Positions 8,695 to 16,892 of a stretch of 64,000 nucleotides of DNA are shown piece by piece. This DNA is from Thaumasiovibrio sp047250365 (lineage in GTDB: Bacteria; Pseudomonadota; Gammaproteobacteria; Enterobacterales; Vibrionaceae): positions 62,001 to 126,000 of the forward strand of contig NZ_JBLBVL010000002.1 in NCBI RefSeq assembly GCF_047250365.1. Reading direction: 5' to 3'. How positions within the stretch are numbered: position 1 is the stretch's first letter; the number at the start of each line of letters is the position of its first letter. Under the pieces are notes generated by a model. It saw only the letters and a list, made by a program, of their open reading frames with translations. It made no database searches and was not told the origin of the DNA. The position numbers and the translations under genes were made by a program.

Positions 8695-9843
8695 ATGAAA
8701 CCTATACTTACCATACGCGAACAGCACTTTACTTTAGAGCGCTTCCCCGCACGCGAAAATGACACCCTACAAGCGTGGGACGCTGCTGATGAATACTTGA
8801 TCAACACATTGGCCGACCAGCCTCTCGATCCTACGCGTCCAGTCTTAATTTTTAATGACAGCTTTGGTGCATTATCACTATGGTTTTCTTCCCACCAGCA
8901 CGTCTTTAACATCAGTGATTCCTATATTTCTCACCAAGGATGTCGGCACAATGTCCAACTGAATCAGTGTACTGAGCCGAACTACCTTGATAGCTTGAGC
9001 GCATTACCTGACAACGCTCAGTTGGTCATCATCAAAGTGCCGAAGAATAACCGCTTACTGTGTTGGCAGCTCGATCAAATCGCGGCTTCTGTACCGAGTG
9101 ATTGCCAGGTCATTGCGGCTGGAAAAGTGAAAGAAATCCACTCTTCCACATTAAAAATGTTTGAGAAGCACCTTGGTGACACCACAACATCATTGGCCGT
9201 AAAAAAATCGCGGCTAATCTACTGCCAACCAGACGGAAGACGTCAAGCTATTACGCCCGCTATGTTGAACTGGACAGTACCAGAATACCAACTATCTCTA
9301 TCGAACTACGCCAATGTCTTTGCCGGAGAGAAATTAGATATAGGGGCACGTTTTTTCTTAGAGCACCTTCCTCAAGACGCTCAAGCAAAGCACATTATTG
9401 ATCTTGGCTGCGGCAATGGCGTCATCGGCCTGCACGCCGCCAGACTAAACCCTGAGGCAGACATAACCTGTGTCGATGAAAGCTACATGGCAGTTGCCTC
9501 TGCCAATTACAACGCCTCGCGCAATTTGCAACGTCACGAACAGCTGAAAGCTAAGGTGAATAACTGCCTAACCGACATGCCAGCCAGTTCTACCGACTGG
9601 GTACTTTGTAACCCTCCCTTCCATCAACAAAATGCCATTACCGACCATATTGCTTGGCAAATGTTCTGTGATGCCAAACACGTTCTCAAACCTGGTGGGA
9701 AACTACGCATTATTGGTAATCGCCATTTGGGTTATCATATTAAGCTTAAACGTCTGTTCGGAAACGTGAAGACAATTGCCTCAAACCAAAAATTCGTTAT
9801 TCTTGAGGCAGAAAAACACCAACAAGGAAGACACCATGATTAA
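8695..9843 (+). CDS. rlmG: 23S rRNA (guanine-N2) methyltransferase RlmG
   Basis: RlmG methylates the N2 of G1835 of 23S rRNA using S-adenosylmethionine. The protein is 382 residues, as in E. coli RlmG. The N-terminal degenerate methyltransferase half includes RFPARENDTLQAWDAADEYL and ILIFNDSFGALSL-like sequence. The C-terminal catalytic half has the SAM motif DLGCGNGVIGL and the amino-methylating motif NPPFHQQ. RsmC is the nearest alternative, but the N-terminal RFPA...AWDAADEYL matches RlmG. Its last 8 bp overlap the YajG-like lipoprotein gene, suggesting co-translation. Confidence 0.93.
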   Translation: MKPILTIREQHFTLERFPARENDTLQAWDAADEYLINTLADQPLDPTRPVLIFNDSFGALSLWFSSHQHVFNISDSYISHQGCRHNVQLNQCTEPNYLDSLSALPDNAQLVIIKVPKNNRLLCWQLDQIAASVPSDCQVIAAGKVKEIHSSTLKMFEKHLGDTTTSLAVKKSRLIYCQPDGRRQAITPAMLNWTVPEYQLSLSNYANVFAGEKLDIGARFFLEHLPQDAQAKHIIDLGCGNGVIGLHAARLNPEADITCVDESYMAVASANYNASRNLQRHEQLKAKVNNCLTDMPASSTDWVLCNPPFHQQNAITDHIAWQMFCDAKHVLKPGGKLRIIGNRHLGYHIKLKRLFGNVKTIASNQKFVILEAEKHQQGRHHD

Positions 9844-10408
9844 GAAGCTTGTACTGGCGGTTGGCATTTTGGCTCTAACGGCCTGTTCAGCGCCATCTGA
9901 TCCCCAGCTTGTACTACAGTTAGATCCGCAAATTAGCATCGAGAACAACGGCCAAGGCACTGCCATCAGTGTGCAAACTCAAGATTTACGCAGCGCACAA
10001 TTTCTTGCTTTGGTTGATACTGGGCGTGAACAAAAAACGCCGCTACATGCCAAGCAAAGCTTGCGAGTTACGTTTGAAGACGCTTTAGTCCAATTGCTGA
10101 CCGAACAAGACTATCTGGTAAGCAATAGTAGTACAGGAACAATGCGAGTCGACATTTTAGACGCACTGTTAAACGTACAGCACAGTGTCATAAAGCATGA
10201 AATGGTCGCCAAAGCGCATGTTCAGGTGGTCGTTGAAAGCAATAAAGGCAAGTTTGTTAAACGCTTTACCGGAAACTCTAGTGCATCAGGCCTAGGCAGT
10301 GCATCGGTCGATGACATGAGTGCTATTCTCAGCAACCTAATGAGCAATGTGCTGTCTGAAATAAGCAATGACTCTGAACTTAATACGTATATTGTGGAGA
10401 ACCTATGA
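9836..10408 (+). CDS. yajG: YajG-like lipoprotein
   Basis: An outer-membrane or periplasmic lipoprotein of the YajG family, function unknown. The start ATG 9836 is preceded by AAGGAAG and gives 190 residues; the frame is open further upstream but only inside rlmG. The signal peptide ends LALTAC with Cys17. The mature protein has a single soluble domain of YajG type (DPQISIENNGQGTAISVQTQD near the start). It overlaps rlmG at its 5' end by 8 bp and the cyclophilin gene at its 3' end by 4 bp. In E. coli yajG also lies between ampG and bolA, which supports the name. Confidence 0.82.
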   Translation: MIKKLVLAVGILALTACSAPSDPQLVLQLDPQISIENNGQGTAISVQTQDLRSAQFLALVDTGREQKTPLHAKQSLRVTFEDALVQLLTEQDYLVSNSSTGTMRVDILDALLNVQHSVIKHEMVAKAHVQVVVESNKGKFVKRFTGNSSASGLGSASVDDMSAILSNLMSNVLSEISNDSELNTYIVENL

Positions 10409-10956
10409 AACACAAATTAGGAATAATGGCCGTTGGACTGTTGAGTTCATTTGCAGTATTGGCAACATCTGTTGAAGTAAAAACAAACCTTGGTGATATT
10501 ACGATTCAGCTTGATGAGCAAAATGCCCCCATTAGCAGCGCTAACTTCTTGCAGTACGTTAATAACAACAGCTATAGCGACACTATTTTCCATCGTGTTA
10601 TTCCCGGGTTCATGGTTCAAGGGGGAGGCTTTAATGTCGACCTAAAACAACAGCCGGCTCAGGCGCCCATAAAAAATGAATCAACGAACGGATTAAGTAA
10701 CCAACGCGGAACCATTGCAATGGCACGTACCCAAGTTGTTGACTCTGCCACGCGCCAGTTTTTTATTAATGTTGTTGATAATACCTTTCTTGACGGCAGT
10801 GCTGCCAAACCAGGCTATGCCGTCTTTGGTCGAGTCACGTCTGGTATGGCAGTGATAGATGCGATCGCAGCAAGTCCAACGCAACGCAAGCAAAGAATGA
10901 GTGATGTACCGGTTGAACCGATTATTATTCACTCCATTCGAGTCTTGGACGAGTAA
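10405..10956 (+). CDS. ppiA: Periplasmic peptidyl-prolyl cis-trans isomerase, cyclophilin type
   Basis: A cyclophilin that speeds proline isomerisation during folding in the periplasm. Residues 1-20 form a signal peptide ending VLA before TSVEVKT. The catalytic fold is shown by FHRVIPGFMVQGGGF (active-site Arg and Phe), GTIAMART and FFINVVDN. The 183-residue length fits PpiA. The cytoplasmic paralogue PpiB lacks a signal peptide, so PpiA is preferred. The start overlaps the yajG stop in an ATGA arrangement, and a terminator follows within 30 bp. Confidence 0.9.
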   Translation: MKHKLGIMAVGLLSSFAVLATSVEVKTNLGDITIQLDEQNAPISSANFLQYVNNNSYSDTIFHRVIPGFMVQGGGFNVDLKQQPAQAPIKNESTNGLSNQRGTIAMARTQVVDSATRQFFINVVDNTFLDGSAAKPGYAVFGRVTSGMAVIDAIAASPTQRKQRMSDVPVEPIIIHSIRVLDE

Positions 10957-10979
10957 TTAAAGCGTGATCTGTACACCAA

Positions 10980-11005
10980 AGAGCCACATTAGTGGCTCTT
11001 TTTTC
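10980..11005 (+). terminator. Rho-independent terminator after ppiA
   Basis: Stem AGAGCCAC with GTGGCTCT around an ATTA loop, followed by TTTTTTC. It ends the rlmG-yajG-ppiA transcript. Confidence 0.9.
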
Positions 11006-11084
11006 TTATCTTTTACACAAGGGAGACTCAACAATACTTCTAGCTCGGTATACTGATGCTAGTGCAACCAACTAGGTAATTTCC

Positions 11085-12446
11085 ATGCAAACACAAACGA
11101 CGCCGACAGGATGGCGCGTCTATCTCGAAAAGAAAGTGCTCATTATGCTCTCTTTGGGGTTTTCTTCTGGCCTGCCGATTTTGTTAGTTTTTGGCACGCT
11201 CTCTTTTTGGTTGCGAGAAGCGGATGTCAGTCGAACTGAAATTGGATTTTTCAGTTGGGTTGGTCTTGCCTATGGGTTTAAGTGGGTCTGGTCACCATTA
11301 ATTGACCGTTTCCCATTGCCGTTATTTTCCCGTCTTTTTGGGCGACGTCGTGGCTGGATGTTGCTTTCACAACTGATCATCACACTCTCTCTCATTGGCA
11401 TGGGGATGAGCGATCCCTCCTACCAACTTCCCCTGCTTGCGCTCTTTGCTCTGATGGTCGCATTTGCATCGGCAACGCAAGATATCGTCATCGATGCTTA
11501 TCGAATTGAGCTGGCTGAAGAACGATTACAAGCTGCCCTTGCCGCCAGTTACATGACGGGTTACCGTCTTGCTATGATTTTAGCCGGTGCAGGGGCACTG
11601 ACTATTTCGGCTTGGTTAGGATCCGATAACGAATATGTTATCACTGGTTGGCGTTGGGCCTACTTTGTGATGGCCTCATTTATGCTGGTTGGTATTATCA
11701 CTACCTTGCTGATAAAAGAGCCAAGCATCAACATGAAGGCGATTGAAGATCAAGAAGCCAGTTTCTTAGAGCGGTTAGAACAAAAAGGTGTGCATGGCAG
11801 AAAAGCCCGCTTTCTCTCTTGGCTCTATTCTGCTGTCTACCTCCCCTTTGCTGATTTTTTCCAACGCCATGGCAAAGGCGCGCTATTGATATTGGCCCTG
11901 ATTGCGACCTATCGCATCTCCGATGTTGTTATGGGCGTCATGGCCTACGCCTTCTATGTTGATGTCGGCTTTAGCAAAACGGAAGTGGCTTCAATATCGA
12001 AAATTTACGGCGTAATTATGACACTGCTTGGTGCGGGGTTTGGGGGAATACTGGTCAATCGCTTCGGTACCATAAAAATCCTCACTCTCGGCGCGATTGT
12101 TGCAGCGATCACTAATGCGCTGTTTGTCGTGTTATCGTATACGGGCCCGAGTATTGCAATGCTCACCTTGGTCATTTCAGCCGACAATCTCGGGGCTGGT
12201 ATCGCTACAGCGGCGTTCATTACCTATATTTCTGGCTTGACCAATGTTGCTTTTTCCGCCACTCAATATGCGGTTTTCAGTTCGATTATGTTGCTATTTC
12301 CTAAATTCGTTGCCGGTTTCTCCGGTCTTTATGTTGATAGGTTTGGCTATGATGTGTTTTTCTTTACCTCTGCGTTGATTGGTTTCCCTGTCCTATTATT
12401 AATCTATCTAGTCAATCGCCTTCCCGTCTCATCCCCCAATCAATAA
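11085..12446 (+). CDS. ampG: AmpG muropeptide permease (MFS)
   Basis: AmpG imports GlcNAc-anhydroMurNAc muropeptides across the inner membrane for cell-wall recycling. The 453-residue protein has about 12 to 14 hydrophobic segments and the AmpG N-terminal signature LGFSSGLPILLVFGTLSFWL, followed by WVWSPLIDRFPLP. ATQDIVIDAYRIE is the next conserved loop. It has its own unit after the ppiA terminator and a hairpin follows. In E. coli ampG neighbours yajG and bolA, as here. Substrate is inferred from the family. Confidence 0.93.
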   Translation: MQTQTTPTGWRVYLEKKVLIMLSLGFSSGLPILLVFGTLSFWLREADVSRTEIGFFSWVGLAYGFKWVWSPLIDRFPLPLFSRLFGRRRGWMLLSQLIITLSLIGMGMSDPSYQLPLLALFALMVAFASATQDIVIDAYRIELAEERLQAALAASYMTGYRLAMILAGAGALTISAWLGSDNEYVITGWRWAYFVMASFMLVGIITTLLIKEPSINMKAIEDQEASFLERLEQKGVHGRKARFLSWLYSAVYLPFADFFQRHGKGALLILALIATYRISDVVMGVMAYAFYVDVGFSKTEVASISKIYGVIMTLLGAGFGGILVNRFGTIKILTLGAIVAAITNALFVVLSYTGPSIAMLTLVISADNLGAGIATAAFITYISGLTNVAFSATQYAVFSSIMLLFPKFVAGFSGLYVDRFGYDVFFFTSALIGFPVLLLIYLVNRLPVSSPNQ

Positions 12447-12454
12447 CCGATATG

Positions 12455-12477
12455 GCAACAGACACGCTGTCTGTTGC
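12455..12477 (+). terminator. Likely ampG transcript-end hairpin
   Basis: A perfect 10-bp stem, GCAACAGACA with TGTCTGTTGC, around a CGC loop just after the ampG stop. It is not followed by a clear U-tract, so termination may be factor-dependent. Confidence 0.55.
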
Positions 12478-12777
12478 TACATAATCCCTGTTCACTCAAA
12501 CAATCTCACATTAAACCAGCCCCGACTGTCTAGAAACGTTATTTTAACTATACTAACAACAAAATTTTAAACTTAATCCAACTTTAAAAGGAGATCGACA
12601 TCACGTTTCCATCTAGGATGAAATCCATTACAGGCGATCGAGTTCACATTTAAATAATTTCTGCTTTAACGTTGCATTTATTTTTGTGACTCAAACCAAT
12701 AAAATGCCGCCATAACATTCATCGCAGTGATACCAGTACGCGATACATACATTACACAACGGACCGAGAATAGCATT
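12478..12777. other. Upstream region of ompK
   Basis: About 300 bp of AT-rich intergenic sequence that should hold the ompK promoter and control sites. I found no convincing hexamer pair, no clear CRP-type inverted repeat, and no small ORF worth reporting. Confidence 0.4.
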
Positions 12778-13608
12778 ATGCGTAAAACACTATTAGCAAT
12801 GAGCATCTTTGCCGCCACAGCAGCACCTGTAATTGCCGCTGATTATTCTGATGATATTCATAAAAACGATTACAAATGGATGCAATTTAATCTCATGTAT
12901 GCATTTGATGAACTGCCTGGTGAGTCAAGCCATGACTACATGGAAATGGAGTTTGGTGGTCGCTCAGGGATTTTTGATCTTTATGGCTATGTTGATGTCT
13001 TTAACCTGACCAGCGATTCAAGCAGCGATAAAGCCAATGCCGATGCAAAAATGTTTATGAAGTTTGCACCGCGTATGTCTATCGATGCACTTACCAAGAA
13101 AGACCTCTCTTTTGGGCCAGTACAAGAGCTATATGTTGCTTCTGAAATTACATGGGACGGGGTCAACGGCCGTAATCTCGGTGAAGATTCCGATGGCAAC
13201 CAAATTGGTACGTTCGGCGTAAACCAGCAAAAAATTGGTCTAGGCTCGGATGTTATGGTGCCATGGCTTGGCAAGATCGGCTTAAACCTGTACGGTAATT
13301 ACGATTCAAACGTAAAAGATTGGAACGGTTACCAAATCTCAACTAACTGGTTTAAACCGGTTCACTTTTTCGATAATGGGTCATTCGTCGCTTATCAAGG
13401 CTACATTGATTTCCAATTTGGTATGAAAGATGAGTATGCTAGCTCAAGTAATGGTGGCGTGATGTTCAACGGCCTATACTGGCACTCAGATCGTTACTCG
13501 GTTGGTTATGGTCTCAAAGCCTATAAAGACGTTTATGGCATTAAAGACACCGATGCATTCAAGAGCACAGGCTTTGCACACTACATAGCAGCAACGTACA
13601 AGTTCTAA
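12778..13608 (+). CDS. ompK: OmpK / Tsx-family nucleoside-specific outer-membrane porin
   Basis: A 12-stranded beta-barrel of the Tsx (nucleoside channel-forming) family; in Vibrio the family member OmpK is the receptor of some vibriophages. ATG 12778 starts a signal peptide (MRKTLLAMSIFAATAAPVIA) and the frame runs 276 residues; the upstream open frame is not used. The mature start DYSDDIHKNDYKWMQFNLM and the GGRSGIFDLYGYVDVFNLTS stretch match OmpK. The last residue is aromatic (YKF), as expected for barrel insertion. It is single-gene, with a terminator just after. Whether it carries nucleosides is inferred. Confidence 0.88.
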   Translation: MRKTLLAMSIFAATAAPVIAADYSDDIHKNDYKWMQFNLMYAFDELPGESSHDYMEMEFGGRSGIFDLYGYVDVFNLTSDSSSDKANADAKMFMKFAPRMSIDALTKKDLSFGPVQELYVASEITWDGVNGRNLGEDSDGNQIGTFGVNQQKIGLGSDVMVPWLGKIGLNLYGNYDSNVKDWNGYQISTNWFKPVHFFDNGSFVAYQGYIDFQFGMKDEYASSSNGGVMFNGLYWHSDRYSVGYGLKAYKDVYGIKDTDAFKSTGFAHYIAATYKF

Positions 13609-13630
13609 TCTATCGTTGTTGTTGAAAATA

Positions 13631-13653
13631 ACAGGCGCTGCGGCGCCTGTTTT
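13631..13653 (+). terminator. Rho-independent terminator of ompK
   Basis: Stem ACAGGCGC with GCGCCTGT around a TGCG loop, followed by a short T-run, 22 bp after the ompK stop. Confidence 0.85.
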
Positions 13654-13697
13654 CATATGGTAAAGTAATAGTCAACGTACCAAAAGGAAGCAACGCG

Positions 13698-14591
13698 TTG
13701 AACATTGCTATACTTGGGGCCGGGGCGATAGGTTCGCTATTGGCTGGCTTATTACAGCAGCATGGCCACCAAATTAACTTAATCACCCGTAGCCCTCATC
13801 CGTGCCACATCAATATTCGTCATCTAGACGGAACGGCACACGACTACCCCGTAAAAGTTAACCAACCACTGTTACGATGCGAGATGCTAATCGTCTGCGT
13901 TAAAGCGTTTCAAGTCGAATCTGCACTGAGTGCCTTAAGCAATACACTGCCAATAACGACTCCCATCGTTCTTTGCCATAATGGCATGGGTACCGCCTCT
14001 AATATCACTAAGGGTTTTCCAAACAACCCCATACTGTTTGCCTCGACATCACTGGCGGCGCGCCGATTATCCCTGGGGCATATCAAACACACCGGATGGG
14101 GCGAAACCTACATAGGGGCACTAACAGACGCTCACCCATCACCTGATGTCATCACTTCGATATTTTCAAGCGCAATGAAACACTGCTTATGGGATGACAA
14201 TATCGCGATGAGACGCTGGCAAAAGCTGGCCATTAATTGCGCCATTAACCCACTCACCGCCATAAATGGGATTCGAAATGGCGACCTAGAACAGCCTCAA
14301 TACCAACGTCAATTACTCGTCATTTGTGAAGAAGTCTCACAAGTTATGGCGGCGGAAGGGTACTCCTGTTCCCCTACAGCGCTGTTTAACAAGGTTAAAC
14401 AGGTTATATTAGCCACCGCTGACAACTTTTCGTCCATGTATCAAGATATTCATCACCAACGCTGCAGTGAAATCGACTATATTAGCGGGTATGTCATCAA
14501 GCGTGCACAAGCACACCACATTTCAGTGCCAGAGAACGAGCAACTCTGGCTTAAAATAAAGCAACGAGAACAAAATTATGACCACAATTAA
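13698..14591 (+). CDS. panE: 2-dehydropantoate 2-reductase (ketopantoate reductase)
   Basis: PanE reduces ketopantoate to pantoate with NADPH in coenzyme A synthesis. The start is TTG, with AAGGAAG seven bases upstream. The N-terminal Rossmann motif GAGAIG is at residues 7-12. The catalytic lysine region is KLAINCAINPLTAI and the catalytic glutamate region is EIDYISGYVI. The 297-residue length fits the family. Its last 14 bp overlap yajL, so the two are co-translated; E. coli also groups panE with yajL and thiI. Confidence 0.9.
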   Translation: MNIAILGAGAIGSLLAGLLQQHGHQINLITRSPHPCHINIRHLDGTAHDYPVKVNQPLLRCEMLIVCVKAFQVESALSALSNTLPITTPIVLCHNGMGTASNITKGFPNNPILFASTSLAARRLSLGHIKHTGWGETYIGALTDAHPSPDVITSIFSSAMKHCLWDDNIAMRRWQKLAINCAINPLTAINGIRNGDLEQPQYQRQLLVICEEVSQVMAAEGYSCSPTALFNKVKQVILATADNFSSMYQDIHHQRCSEIDYISGYVIKRAQAHHISVPENEQLWLKIKQREQNYDHN

Positions 14592-15189
14592 TGTCGCTAT
14601 CTGTATCGCACCCGGTACAGAGGAGATGGAAGCGATTAATGCCGCTGATATGCTGATCCGCGCCGGATTCAATGTCACTCTCGCCAGTGTTGCCTCAGAT
14701 GGAGCGCTGATCATGCCAGGCTCTCGTGGCATAAAACTCGTCGCTGATACACGTCTGGTCGATATCGCCGATAATCAATATGATGCAATTGTCTTGCCTG
14801 GCGGGAAAGCGGGGGCTGAGTGTTTTCGGGACAACCCGCTTCTTGTGGAGTTTATTACTCAACATAAGTATGACGGTAAATTGCTTGCCGCCATCTGTGC
14901 AGCACCTGCCTTGGTATTGGAGCATCACAACCTATATCCAGAGGCACTAATGACATGTCACCCTGATTTCGTGGACCAGATCCCCGCGGATCGCTGGCGC
15001 ACCAAACGGGTCTTCTTCGATGTGAACCATAACTTGCTCACTAGCCAAGGGCCTGGGACGTCGCAGGAATTTGCGTTAGAAATTATTGTCAAACTGGCGG
15101 GCAAAGCTAAAGCCGCTGAGGTGGCGGAGGCGATGATCGTATGGCCCAATATGAATTACACTGTCCTTGGCAAAGACTATCAGGCCTAA
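14578..15189 (+). CDS. yajL: DJ-1/PfpI family protein YajL
   Basis: YajL is a DJ-1-superfamily protein associated with oxidative-stress protection and glycation repair; the exact activity is debated. The 203-residue protein has the nucleophile motif AAICAAPALVL with the conserved Cys, the acidic residue near APGTEEMEAI, and the VLPGGKAGAEC loop. It overlaps panE by 14 bp at its 5' end. The next gene is convergent, 67 bp away, and no clear terminator on this strand was seen. PfpI-type proteases are the alternative family members, but sequence and neighbours favour YajL. Confidence 0.87.
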   Translation: MTTINVAICIAPGTEEMEAINAADMLIRAGFNVTLASVASDGALIMPGSRGIKLVADTRLVDIADNQYDAIVLPGGKAGAECFRDNPLLVEFITQHKYDGKLLAAICAAPALVLEHHNLYPEALMTCHPDFVDQIPADRWRTKRVFFDVNHNLLTSQGPGTSQEFALEIIVKLAGKAKAAEVAEAMIVWPNMNYTVLGKDYQA

Positions 15190-15227
15190 CTTTCAGTTGG
15201 TGTGAGTTTTCCTAAACTCAGCGGTCG

Positions 15228-15258
15228 AGCGCCTTACCCTATTCTTTGGTGAGGCGCT
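15228..15258 (-). terminator. Stem-loop between convergent yajL and the flavoreductase gene
   Basis: AGCGCCTTACC pairs with GGTGAGGCGCT (one G-U pair) around an eight to nine-base loop. It touches the stop of the minus-strand gene and is followed by no T-run on either strand. Placed between two convergent genes, it is a plausible bidirectional barrier. Confidence 0.5.
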
Positions 15259-16726
15259 AAGCACTCTCGGCAAAAATAGCGCCTTCCTGTACCCCTTGCT
15301 GTTGCAGCACTGCGCGTGATGCATCTACCATCGGCTTTGGTCCGCACATATAGACTTTACTGTTTTCTAACTTTTCAATGGCAGAAAAGTGCTCAGTGAC
15401 GAAGCCGCGTCTACCTTGCCACTGTGTGTCATTACTCACGACAGGTAAATAGTTAAAACGAGGATACTGCTCCGCCCAGCGTGCAAATAGCGCAGCATAA
15501 ATGAGATCTTCTTCTCGATTGGCACCATGCACTAGCGTCACCGCCACCGGCTTATCCAATAACGATTCGACCACGGCTTTAAATGGAGTAATGCCAATCC
15601 CTCCTCCCACAAGTACAATATTCTCCGCAGCGGGATCAACATGCAGTTCATGCCCAAGTGGTCCCTCTAATACAACTGGTGAACCTAACGTAAACTGCTC
15701 GAACACTCTCTCACTGCCATAACCATTTGGAACATATTTAACTGTCACACTCACTCGTTTATCACGCTGGTTGTAAGACGATATTGAGTAGGCCCTAAAT
15801 AGCTCGTGCGGCTCAGATTGAATACGAACTAACAAGAAGTCCCCAGCGTGATAATCAAGCTCTTGTTCCGTTTCAAACCAAATTTCACGCACATCTTGTG
15901 CAAGCGCATTCATCTCTACAATCGTCGCATTCACACGCTTTCTGCGCTCACCAACCGGTGATACAGGCGTAACATCATCAATAAGCTTTACCGTCTGCTC
16001 TGTGGCCAAAGCCAAAATTCCTGCCGGGCAGTTTTCAACACACGTAGAACAACGGATACAATTAGGGTTGTCTAGCTGCTGCTGGTGAGAGAACTCCGTA
16101 TACGGTGATAATTGCATTGGACAAACTCGCGCACACTTGCCGCATTTGTGACATAAATCCGGTTGAATTAATGAAACTTTCTCATCGGTATAGCGTGTTA
16201 CGCCACTTTTACGACCCAGCTTATACATCGCTTTTTGCATCGAGCCCATTGGACAAAAATGGCACCACGTCCGTGGGTGAATGGTTAACCCTAACGTAGA
16301 CCCAATGAGCGTAACAGAGATATACGTCATCACAAAGACCAGCCCCAAGCCATCCCAAAATTGCGAGCTATCTACACTGTAGTTTAAGAAAACACCCCAA
16401 ATACGACGGCTAAAGTTAAAGAAAAACCACCCCAAAAAAGCGATAGCAAACAGCTTGGAGCGAAGAAAGGCTGGGGCTTGTCGATTGCGGCTAAACGGCA
16501 GCAATAAATGATCGTATAAGCTGCCATGACCGCAAACATTCCCACACCAGTAACGTCCCTTAAAAAACGAGAAAAGCAATAACCCCAACATCACAGCCAT
16601 GACGCTTAGTCCCAAACGCGGGAAATAGAGCCCACCTATCGCTACCAACAAAGAATAGAGATAACCATACTTCCTTACTGACGTAAAAATGCGGTTAGCT
16701 TTCACTTGATATACTGCACTCATCAT
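15257..16726 (-). CDS. Membrane polyferredoxin / FAD-NAD(P)H reductase fusion protein
   Basis: A 489-residue fusion. The N-terminal NapH/NosR-like part has about four membrane segments and paired cysteine motifs: Cys61/Cys65 (WCGNVCGHG) and Cys155/Cys158 (WCHFCP). Two ferredoxin-type [4Fe-4S] motifs follow (Cys192, 195, 198, 202 and Cys223, 226, 229, 233). The C-terminal part is a ferredoxin-reductase module: RAYSISSY at 311-318 (FAD), GGGIGITP at 374-381 and CGPKPM at 461. It should move electrons between NAD(P)H and a membrane or periplasmic partner. No partner is adjacent, and the exact role is unknown to me. A perfect palindrome lies 41 bp upstream. SD AAAGG precedes two in-frame ATGs; either may start it. 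Confidence 0.85.
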   Translation of the reverse strand: MMSAVYQVKANRIFTSVRKYGYLYSLLVAIGGLYFPRLGLSVMAVMLGLLLFSFFKGRYWCGNVCGHGSLYDHLLLPFSRNRQAPAFLRSKLFAIAFLGWFFFNFSRRIWGVFLNYSVDSSQFWDGLGLVFVMTYISVTLIGSTLGLTIHPRTWCHFCPMGSMQKAMYKLGRKSGVTRYTDEKVSLIQPDLCHKCGKCARVCPMQLSPYTEFSHQQQLDNPNCIRCSTCVENCPAGILALATEQTVKLIDDVTPVSPVGERRKRVNATIVEMNALAQDVREIWFETEQELDYHAGDFLLVRIQSEPHELFRAYSISSYNQRDKRVSVTVKYVPNGYGSERVFEQFTLGSPVVLEGPLGHELHVDPAAENIVLVGGGIGITPFKAVVESLLDKPVAVTLVHGANREEDLIYAALFARWAEQYPRFNYLPVVSNDTQWQGRRGFVTEHFSAIEKLENSKVYMCGPKPMVDASRAVLQQQGVQEGAIFAESA

Positions 16727-16766
16727 TAACCTTTACTAATTTAGCATTGACTTAATTAAAGAGTAC

Positions 16767-16782
16767 ATTAGCTAAAGCTAAT
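16767..16782. promoter_or_regulatory. Perfect palindrome upstream of the polyferredoxin fusion gene
   Basis: ATTAGCTAAAGCTAAT is a 7-bp inverted repeat with a two-base centre, 41 bp upstream of the minus-strand start. Position and symmetry suggest an operator for a dimeric regulator. The regulator is unknown. Confidence 0.45.
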
Positions 16783-16825
16783 AGAGGTTGCAAATTGGGA
16801 GTGTAAGAGAGTGTTACGGCAGATG

Positions 16826-16852
16826 AAAAAAAACCCATCCTGATGGGATGGG
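16826..16852 (-). terminator. Rho-independent terminator of thiI
   Basis: Stem CCCATCC with GGATGGG around a TGATG loop. Read on minus it is followed by eight T, 41 bp beyond the thiI stop. Confidence 0.85.
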
Positions 16853-16892
16853 CTTATGATGACGATCAACGTAGGTTAAAACGCAGCAATGG

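Noticed and set aside
12661..12777. CRP site upstream of ompK
   Set aside because: A TGTGA half-site is present near 12686 but the matching TCACA half at proper spacing is absent.
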